Source of the DNA: an uncultured bacterium
GTDB lineage: Bacteria > Verrucomicrobiota > Kiritimatiellia > RFP12 > UBA1067
Length of the DNA stretch: 38,658 bases
Assembly: GCA_902761035.1 (NCBI GenBank)
Contig: CACWIW010000003.1
Location: 64,508 to 103,165, forward strand
Reading direction: 5' to 3'
Shown piece by piece: positions 6,835-13,058 of this stretch (its first letter is position 1; every line of letters begins with the position of its first letter). The translations under genes and the position numbers were made by a program. The notes beneath the pieces were generated by a model that ran no database searches, was not told the DNA's origin, and saw nothing but the letters and a program-made list of their open reading frames with translations.

Positions 6835-9800
6835 ATGAGAGCAAAAAAAATCTTTGCAGCCGTCTCTGCGGTTTGCGTGACAATTGTCCTGGCAACGAGC
6901 GTGTTTGCTCAGGACGACCTTGATAATTTGCTGAACGATCTTGAGGGGGAAGTGAAGAAAAAGCCCGCCGAAGATGTGAAGCCAGCGGAGGCCAAACCTG
7001 CCGAGGTGAAGCCTGCGGAGGAGAAGCCCGCAGCGCCCGCGCCCGCGCCAGAGGTGAAGCCTGCGGACGAGAAGCCCGCAGAACCCGCGCCCGCACCCGC
7101 GCCCGAGGTGAAGCCAGCGGACGAGAAGCCCGCAGAACCCGCGCCCGCGCCCGAGGTGAAGCCTGCGGATGAGAAACCCGCGCCCGCACCGGAGCCCGAG
7201 GTGAAGCCTGCGGATGAGAAACCCGCAGAGCCCGCGCCCGAGCCAGCACCGGAGCCCGAGGTGAAGCCTGCGGACGAGAAGCCCGCCGGGCCTGCCTCTG
7301 AGGTAGACTCTCTCGCACAAGTGCCGGCGGCCCCTGCGGAACCTGCTCCTGCTGCTCCGGCGCCAGTGGCTGAAGAACCGGCACCTGCCGCTCCTGTTGA
7401 GGAACCCGCGCCCAAGCCGGAAACGCCCGCGCCCGAAGCTCCTGCTCCCGCTCCTGTGCCTGAAGCTCCCGCTCCCGCGCCCGAAGCACCCGCTCCTGCG
7501 CCTGAAGCACCAGCTCAAGCTCCCGCACCTGAAGCTCCTGTTGCGGAAGTCCCTGCGCCCGCAGTGGCAGAGGCGCCGGCCAAACCGCCGACGGAGGAGG
7601 AGAAGCTTCTGAGCGACATTCAAACCATTGAGGAACTTCGTCGCGACGCCCTGAAGATGCATGCGCTCAAGGAACTCGATGAGGCACGTGCGGCGCGCAT
7701 GCGCCGTGACTGGGATGTCGCCTTCATGAAGTTCCGGCTGGCGAACGAGGAGTTCAAGATGGAGGCGCAGTCTCCGGAATTCCAGAAGGAATGCGAAGAG
7801 GGCATGGCCGAGGCAAGGTACGAGGCGGCCAAGCAGGCGCTCAAGGAGTCGAACCGCGAACTTGCGGCGCAGTATGCCGAGGAGGCCCTGAAAATGCGTC
7901 ATCCGCATGCGGGTGCCTTGCTGGACGGCCTGAAGGCTGAACAGGTGAAAGACACCGAGACCGACATCACCGACATCCAGCACCGTCGCAACGATCCTGA
8001 ATACAAGAAGGACCGCGATCTCATTCGCAAGCGCCTGCGCCTCTCCGCGCAGTACATGGCGGTTGCGGACCTTGGAAGCGCGCTGGAGCAGTGCGACCTC
8101 GTGCTGCGTTCCGATCCGTACAACCAGCAGGCCATTGCGCTCCGCAGCCGCATTCAGCGCAAGCGCCAGATGATCATCGACAAGGAGCGCGAGGCAATGC
8201 GCAACGGCATGATCGCCGACGTCGGCAAGGCATGGCGTCCTGTTTACGCGGTCGACTCCATGGAGTTCAAGAACCTGGACGGCGGAACGATGAAGACGCC
8301 CATCGGCGGAGACCCCGAGCGGTCGATTGAGCAGTCGATTGAAAAGCGCATGAAGGAAATGATGCTGCCGTCGATTTCGTTCCGTCCGCCGGCAACGATC
8401 ATCGACGCCGTGGACTTCTTCCGTCAGGCTTCCAAGGACTTCGACCGTCCGGAGGTTCCGGTTGACCAGCGCGGCTTCAACTTCATTCTGACGCTCAACA
8501 AGACCTTGACGGGCGGAGGCGACGCTCCTGCGGGGGACAACAACAACGCCGAGGCGGCCTTCGGTGCCGCAGCGGAGGAGAATGTGTCTGACGGCGCCGT
8601 GCCGCAGATTCCCAACATCGCGGCCTCGAACCTCTCCCTCTGGGAAGCGCTGGACCATGTCTGCAAGCAGGTCGGCTTCAAGTTCAAGGTGCAGGGCTCC
8701 GTCGTGATGGTCATGCCCAAGAACATGACTACGGACGAGCTGATCACCCGCTCCTACAACGTGGTCGAATCGTTCGTGGAGCGCATGAACGACGCCTCAA
8801 GCGGGCTCAAGGACCAGAAGGCGGGCGACTTCGGCGGCGGTGGCGGCGGCGGAGACAATGCAGGAAGCAGCAACGACGAGGATTCCTGGAAGAAGTACTT
8901 CGAAGAAATGGGCGTGACATGGCCGGCGAATTCCCGCATCAAGTACATCAAGGCCATCGGCAAGCTCCGCGTCACCAATACGGCCGACCAGCTCGCCATC
9001 CTCGAGCAGGCACTGAACGAACTGAACGTCACGCCGTTCCTCATCGAGATCGAGACGCGGTTCGTGGAAGTTGCGCAGGAGGATTTGAACTCGCTCGGCT
9101 TCGAATGGCTGCTCAACAGCGACTATTCCTTCAATCTGGGCGGCAAGCTGAAGAAAGCCCTGAACCTCAAGGACGGTGCGTGGAACATAAGGGACTCTGG
9201 GTATTCGCAGACGTCTGGTGAAAAGACCATTACGACTACTGAGGGAAGTACCTTTTCTAGCGAAAGTGGTGCGTCGCAGCATTGGGTTCATGACGGGAAT
9301 TGGAACGCCACGCAACTTGGTGTTGAGCGGAATGGCCCTGTTGTCTCGCAGACGACGACAGGTCCTGACGTTACTTCGACGATCGAGGAAAAATATACCT
9401 GGAATGGCGGGGCGGCGACTGGTTGGAGCAATCGCGATAGTGATGGGTTGCGCTACAACCGGGCAAACGGAAACCGCACCGGTAGGAACATGGGTATCAA
9501 CGCCGTCAATGGCATGGACTACACTACGGGCATGCGTTACCTTTCGAATTCCGACAACCACATATCCGGCAAGGGCGCGTCGAACAACGACCAGTTCATG
9601 AAGATCAACGCATTCCTCGGAAACGCCGATATTTCGATGATCCTCCACATGCTCTCGCAGCGCAGTGACACGGACCTCCTCTCCGCGCCGAAGGTGGTGA
9701 CGAAGAGCGGCCAGGAGGCGACGATCAAGGTCGTGACGATCTACCGCTATCCGACTGACTACGACGTGACGATCCAGTCCGCCAGCTCTTCGGGCAGCAG

Positions 9801-10458
9801 CAGCATGTACGGATCGACAAGCGGTGGCAGCAAGATCCTCCCGATGGTCGAACCGCAGAACTTCGAGACGCAGGAAGTGGGCGTGATTCTCACATGCACG
9901 CCGGATGTTTCGGCGGAAGGCCAGATGATCAACCTCCAGCTCACGCCGAAGGTGATTGGCGAGCCCGAGTGGCGCGACTACGGCATGAAGGTGCCGCTGG
10001 AAGCCGTCATGGGCCAGAAGAGCAACATGTTCGGGGGGATGAACATTGAGGGCACTGCGTCTGAACTCGCGAGTCTGATGAACACCGTCAGCCAGTCTAA
10101 TAACGACTCCGAGGAAATCCAGTGGTTCACCGTCCCGATGGAGCAGCCCTTCTTCAAGGAGCGTTCGATTGATACGCATGTCTCGATCTACAACGGCGCT
10201 ACGATAGTGATGGGCGGACTCATTACCGAAGAGCGCAAGTCGATGGAGGACAAGATTCCGTTCCTCGGCGACATTCCGTTCATCGGCCGTCTCTTCCGCA
10301 GCCGCAGCGAGTGGTCGAACAAGCGCAACCTGCTCATCTTCGTCACGGCGCGCCTCGTGGATCCGCGCGGTCGCCAGATGACCCTGGGCACGGGCGACGA
10401 TGCTGGTGCCACTACGGAACAGCCGGAGGCCGGCGTCACTCCGGCCCCCGCAAAGTAA
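6835..10458 (+). CDS. Type IV pilus/type II-like outer-membrane secretin (PilQ family, Amuc_1098-like)
   Basis: The 1207-residue protein has a signal peptide (cut after VFA, residue 25). A Pro/Ala/Glu/Lys-rich tract follows (about 40-255) with repeats built on EVKPADEKPAEPAPAP. Next is a TPR-like helical region (about 260-450), then STN/N0-like modules (about 500-690), and the secretin core from about residue 733 (PFLIEIETRFVEVAQEDLNS). The core ends with the family signature, a GGLITEERKSMEDKIPFLGD segment followed by IPFIGRLFRSR. It would form the outer-membrane pore through which the pilus or substrate passes, and the Pro-rich tract probably spans periplasm or peptidoglycan. Residues about 784-905 are a Ser/Thr/Gly/Asn-rich insert with visibly lower GC, placed after the first secretin strands. 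The length is far above typical PilQ (about 700). It closes the pilM-type cluster. No pilin or motor ATPase gene lies in the window. Confidence 0.9.
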   Translation: MRAKKIFAAVSAVCVTIVLATSVFAQDDLDNLLNDLEGEVKKKPAEDVKPAEAKPAEVKPAEEKPAAPAPAPEVKPADEKPAEPAPAPAPEVKPADEKPAEPAPAPEVKPADEKPAPAPEPEVKPADEKPAEPAPEPAPEPEVKPADEKPAGPASEVDSLAQVPAAPAEPAPAAPAPVAEEPAPAAPVEEPAPKPETPAPEAPAPAPVPEAPAPAPEAPAPAPEAPAQAPAPEAPVAEVPAPAVAEAPAKPPTEEEKLLSDIQTIEELRRDALKMHALKELDEARAARMRRDWDVAFMKFRLANEEFKMEAQSPEFQKECEEGMAEARYEAAKQALKESNRELAAQYAEEALKMRHPHAGALLDGLKAEQVKDTETDITDIQHRRNDPEYKKDRDLIRKRLRLSAQYMAVADLGSALEQCDLVLRSDPYNQQAIALRSRIQRKRQMIIDKEREAMRNGMIADVGKAWRPVYAVDSMEFKNLDGGTMKTPIGGDPERSIEQSIEKRMKEMMLPSISFRPPATIIDAVDFFRQASKDFDRPEVPVDQRGFNFILTLNKTLTGGGDAPAGDNNNAEAAFGAAAEENVSDGAVPQIPNIAASNLSLWEALDHVCKQVGFKFKVQGSVVMVMPKNMTTDELITRSYNVVESFVERMNDASSGLKDQKAGDFGGGGGGGDNAGSSNDEDSWKKYFEEMGVTWPANSRIKYIKAIGKLRVTNTADQLAILEQALNELNVTPFLIEIETRFVEVAQEDLNSLGFEWLLNSDYSFNLGGKLKKALNLKDGAWNIRDSGYSQTSGEKTITTTEGSTFSSESGASQHWVHDGNWNATQLGVERNGPVVSQTTTGPDVTSTIEEKYTWNGGAATGWSNRDSDGLRYNRANGNRTGRNMGINAVNGMDYTTGMRYLSNSDNHISGKGASNNDQFMKINAFLGNADISMILHMLSQRSDTDLLSAPKVVTKSGQEATIKVVTIYRYPTDYDVTIQSASSSGSSSMYGSTSGGSKILPMVEPQNFETQEVGVILTCTPDVSAEGQMINLQLTPKVIGEPEWRDYGMKVPLEAVMGQKSNMFGGMNIEGTASELASLMNTVSQSNNDSEEIQWFTVPMEQPFFKERSIDTHVSIYNGATIVMGGLITEERKSMEDKIPFLGDIPFIGRLFRSRSEWSNKRNLLIFVTARLVDPRGRQMTLGTGDDAGATTEQPEAGVTPAPAK
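6997..7290 (+). repeat. Tandem Pro/Ala/Glu/Lys-coding repeats in the secretin gene
   Basis: Six units start with GAGGTGAAGCC, each followed by GC-rich Pro/Ala codons, at spacings of about 45-60 bp. They encode EVKPADEKPAEPAPAP-like peptides. A second, less regular Pro-Glu-Ala tract continues to about 7600. Units vary in length by whole codons, as expected from slippage or unequal recombination. Confidence 0.85.
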
Positions 10459-10464
10459 TTGATC

Positions 10465-11049
10465 ATGAGAATTGCCTTGACAGGCGGAATCGCCTGCGGC
10501 AAGAGCCTGTTTGCCAAGTTCCTCCGGGAACTTGGCATTCAGGTTATTGATGCAGACGATGTCGTTCACGAACTGGAGGCGCCCGGCGGCGCTGCCGTTC
10601 CAGCCATTGCCGCTCGATTCGGCCAGGAAGTGATCGCTCCCGATGGAGGGGTTGACCGTGCTGCATTGGCCGCCCGCGTATTCAAGGATGCATCTGCCCG
10701 CGCCGACTTGGAGGCCATTATATTCCCACTCGTCCGTTCTTGCCTTCGGGAAAATAAACAAAGCACCATTCACATAATTCCCCTACTTTTTGAATCGCAT
10801 TGGGAATCAGATTATGATATACTTATCTGCATCGCCTCCCCGGTCGATCTTCAAATCGCTCGGATGATGACGTCTCGCGGCTATTCGCGTGCGCATGCGG
10901 AGGCACGTCTCGCGGCGCAATGGCCCGTGGCTGAGAAAGCGGCTCGATGCCATTACACCGTGATGAACGATTCAACTCCCGAACATCTAAGGGATGAGGC
11001 CCAGCGCCTTGTCGTCTGGTTGAAGGAACGGATAAAAGATGAGTGCTGA
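10465..11049 (+). CDS. coaE: Dephospho-CoA kinase
   Basis: CoaE phosphorylates the 3'-hydroxyl of dephospho-CoA with ATP, the last step of coenzyme A synthesis, in the cytoplasm. The 194-residue product begins MRIALTGGIACGKS, with the P-loop at residues 7-14, followed by the typical QVIDADDVVHEL and the lid-region sequence IARMMTSRGYSRAHAEARLA. The length is normal (about 200). I chose the ATG at 10465. An in-frame TTG at 10459 would add two residues. It starts 6 bp after the secretin stop without an obvious Shine-Dalgarno sequence, so it may be coupled to upstream translation. Its 3' end overlaps the rho start by 11 bp. Confidence 0.93.
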   Translation: MRIALTGGIACGKSLFAKFLRELGIQVIDADDVVHELEAPGGAAVPAIAARFGQEVIAPDGGVDRAALAARVFKDASARADLEAIIFPLVRSCLRENKQSTIHIIPLLFESHWESDYDILICIASPVDLQIARMMTSRGYSRAHAEARLAAQWPVAEKAARCHYTVMNDSTPEHLRDEAQRLVVWLKERIKDEC

Positions 11050-12919
11050 AGAAGTTAAGAAATCCACGGCTGCGGCTTCCGCCGAAGCGAAAGAGACCTC
11101 TCCAAGTGGCGATGCCTCCACGTCTGCCACGCCCGCCCCTGCTCCCAAGAAGAAGCGCGGACGTCCGTCGAAGGCCGAGTTGGCGGCACGTGCGGCGGCG
11201 GCAGCAGCGGCGGCGGTTGATGCGCCTGCGAAGAAGGCCGATAATGAGACAGCAAGCGTACAACAGCAAGATATAGCGCAGAAGCCTGCGGTCGAGCCGA
11301 AGCCTGCCCAGGAAACAGCAAGCGTACAACAGCTAGATGCAGCACCGAAACAAGCGCAAGATGCGGCACCGAAACCGGCGCAAGATGCCACGTCGAAACC
11401 GGCGGAAGCAGAGAAGAAGCCCGCCTCTGCGCAGCCTGCGGCGCCGCAGCCCGGCGAGCAGCCGATGAGCAATCGCCAGCGCCGTCGCATGGAATGGCTA
11501 GCGCGCGCTGCTCAGCGCAACGGGAACCGTCCGAACTTCAAGGGCGGCGGCAAGTTCTCTCCGCCGCCGCAGGGGAACCGGCGTCCGGCATACGAGGTGC
11601 CGCAGAACCTTCCGCCGCCAGTCCCCGCCGTGCCGCGCAACCCCGACCTGCCCGAGTACAACCTTCAGGACATCCATACCTGGGACAACGCTGACATCGT
11701 GGCGAAGATGTGGCCGGACGCAAACCCAGAGGACCTCGGCGCGATGAAGCGCCACGAGATCATCTTCGGCGCGATCCGCACCTACTTGAACCGCGGCGGT
11801 GCTGTGATGACCACGGGTTGCTTGGAAGTGGTTAAGGAGGGCTACGGCTTCCTCCGCAGCGCGAAGACTAACTTCCTGGCCTGCCCCGAAGACGTGTTCA
11901 TTCCCCAGCAGCAGATCCGCCGCCACGCGCTCCGCACGGGCGATACCGTCGTGGGCCCGATCCGCGACCCTCGCGACAAGGATCGCTTCTTTGCGCTCGG
12001 CAGCGTGGTGTCGGTGAACGGCAAGACGCCCAGCGAGGCCGCGCGTATAGTCCACTTCGAGAACCTCACTCCCACCTTCCCCACGCGCCGCATCATTCTT
12101 GAGACGACGCCGGGCGAGACGTCGATGCGCGTGGTCGACCTCTTCACGCCGATTGGCTTCGGGCAGCGCGGGCTCATCGTTGCGCCTCCGCGCGTCGGCA
12201 AGACGGTCCTTCTCCAGAAGATGGCGAACGCCATCACTAAGAACCACCCGGATGCGGTCCTCATCGTGCTGCTCATTGACGAGCGCCCCGAGGAAGTGAC
12301 GGACATGCAGCGCAACACGAAGGCGATGGTGCTTTCCTCCACGTTCGACGAGGAGCCGCAGCACCACGTGAACGTGGCGGAGATGGTGATCGAGATGTCG
12401 CGCCGCCAGGTGGAGAACGGCAAGGACGTGGTGATCCTGCTCGACTCGATCACGCGTCTCGCCCGGGCCTACAACACGGTGCAGCCGCACTCCGGCAAGA
12501 TCCTCACGGGCGGCGTGGATGCGCTCGCGCTGCACCGTCCGAAGCGCTTCTTCGGCGCGGCCCGCAACATCGAGGGCGGCGGTTCGCTAACGATCATCGC
12601 CACAGGCCTTGTAGATACGGGCTCCCGCATGGACGAGGTGATCTTCGAGGAATTCAAGGGCACGGGCAACATGGAACTGTGCCTCGACCGCGGCCTTGCC
12701 GACAAGCGCATCTTCCCTGCCATAGACATCGACAAGTCCGGTACGCGAAAGGAAGACCTCCTGCTCGCGCCGCTGGAGCTGGAGAAGACCTGGGCGCTAC
12801 GCCGCGCGCTGTCCGACGCCGGCCCCGAGCGCGCCATGCAGGCAGTGCTCGCCGGGATGAAGAAGTACAGGTCGAACCCAGAGTTCCTTTTGTCGATCGA
12901 CGCGAAGAACATCTACTGA
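11039..12919 (+). CDS. rho: Transcription termination factor Rho with long disordered N-terminal extension
   Basis: Rho is a hexameric RNA-dependent ATPase that ends transcription. The C-terminal 410 residues are canonical: RNA-binding CSD-like segment (EVVKEGYGFLRSAKTNFLAC), P-loop RGLIVAPPRVGKT, LLIDERPEEVTDMQRNTKA, ILLDSITRLARAYNT, GGVDALALHRPKRFFGAARN, and GTGNMELCLDRGLADKRIFP. The P-loop reads PPRVGKT where E. coli has PPKAGKT. The first 150 or so residues are an Ala/Lys/Pro/Gln-rich extension with an AT-hook-like KKKRGRPSK, internal repeats (ETASVQQ twice, DAAPKPAQ-type three times) and a basic RQRRRMEWLARAAQRNGNR stretch. Long low-complexity extensions are known in Rho of several phyla and may aid RNA binding or condensation. 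The start overlaps coaE by 11 bp. Confidence 0.95.
   Translation: MSAEEVKKSTAAASAEAKETSPSGDASTSATPAPAPKKKRGRPSKAELAARAAAAAAAAVDAPAKKADNETASVQQQDIAQKPAVEPKPAQETASVQQLDAAPKQAQDAAPKPAQDATSKPAEAEKKPASAQPAAPQPGEQPMSNRQRRRMEWLARAAQRNGNRPNFKGGGKFSPPPQGNRRPAYEVPQNLPPPVPAVPRNPDLPEYNLQDIHTWDNADIVAKMWPDANPEDLGAMKRHEIIFGAIRTYLNRGGAVMTTGCLEVVKEGYGFLRSAKTNFLACPEDVFIPQQQIRRHALRTGDTVVGPIRDPRDKDRFFALGSVVSVNGKTPSEAARIVHFENLTPTFPTRRIILETTPGETSMRVVDLFTPIGFGQRGLIVAPPRVGKTVLLQKMANAITKNHPDAVLIVLLIDERPEEVTDMQRNTKAMVLSSTFDEEPQHHVNVAEMVIEMSRRQVENGKDVVILLDSITRLARAYNTVQPHSGKILTGGVDALALHRPKRFFGAARNIEGGGSLTIIATGLVDTGSRMDEVIFEEFKGTGNMELCLDRGLADKRIFPAIDIDKSGTRKEDLLLAPLELEKTWALRRALSDAGPERAMQAVLAGMKKYRSNPEFLLSIDAKNIY
11246..11400 (+). 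repeat. Direct repeats in the N-terminal extension of rho
   Basis: A 27-bp unit (core ACAGCAAGCGTACAACAGC) occurs at 11246-11272 and 11312-11338 with two mismatches, 66 bp apart, encoding ETASVQQ twice. From about 11340 to 11400 a 24-bp unit containing GCGCAAGATG is repeated about three times, encoding DAAPKPAQ-like peptides. All are multiples of three bases, so copy changes keep the frame. Confidence 0.8.
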
Positions 12920-12939
12920 CGGACCGATGATTGAGCCAA

Positions 12940-12969
12940 TTGCAAAACAGCTGAATAGATTGTTTACAA
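12940..12969 (+). promoter_or_regulatory. Weak promoter candidate after rho
   Basis: TTGCAA at 12940-12945 is followed after 17-18 bp by TTACAA/TACAAA (12963-12969) in an AT-rich gap between rho and the mannosyltransferase gene. It resembles the TTGC-type -35 seen elsewhere in the window, but the -10 is poor. Confidence 0.3.
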
Positions 12970-12983
12970 ATATTCATTGCCAC

Positions 12984-13058
12984 CATTGTTCACAAATCAC
13001 AAATGCCAGTTTGTCATACGGACATTTGCATTGATATTTATGGCAATTGTGAACAATG
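12984..13058. repeat. AT-rich 75-bp nested inverted repeat between rho and the mannosyltransferase gene
   Basis: The outer arms CATTGTTCACAA (12984-12995) and TTGTGAACAATG (13047-13058) are perfect 12-bp complements. An inner pair, CAAATG (13000-13005) and CATTTG (13023-13028), nests within. The right arm includes the start codon of the next gene (13056). A third TTGTGAACA lies at 13064-13072. It could be a small mobile (MITE-like) hairpin or a repressor-binding cluster. Its AT content contrasts with the flanking genes. Confidence 0.65.

Noticed and set aside
6820..8658. Long minus-strand open frame opposite the secretin gene
   Set aside because: It arises from GC-rich codon bias and the repeat tract. 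It has no ribosome-binding site or recognisable protein.
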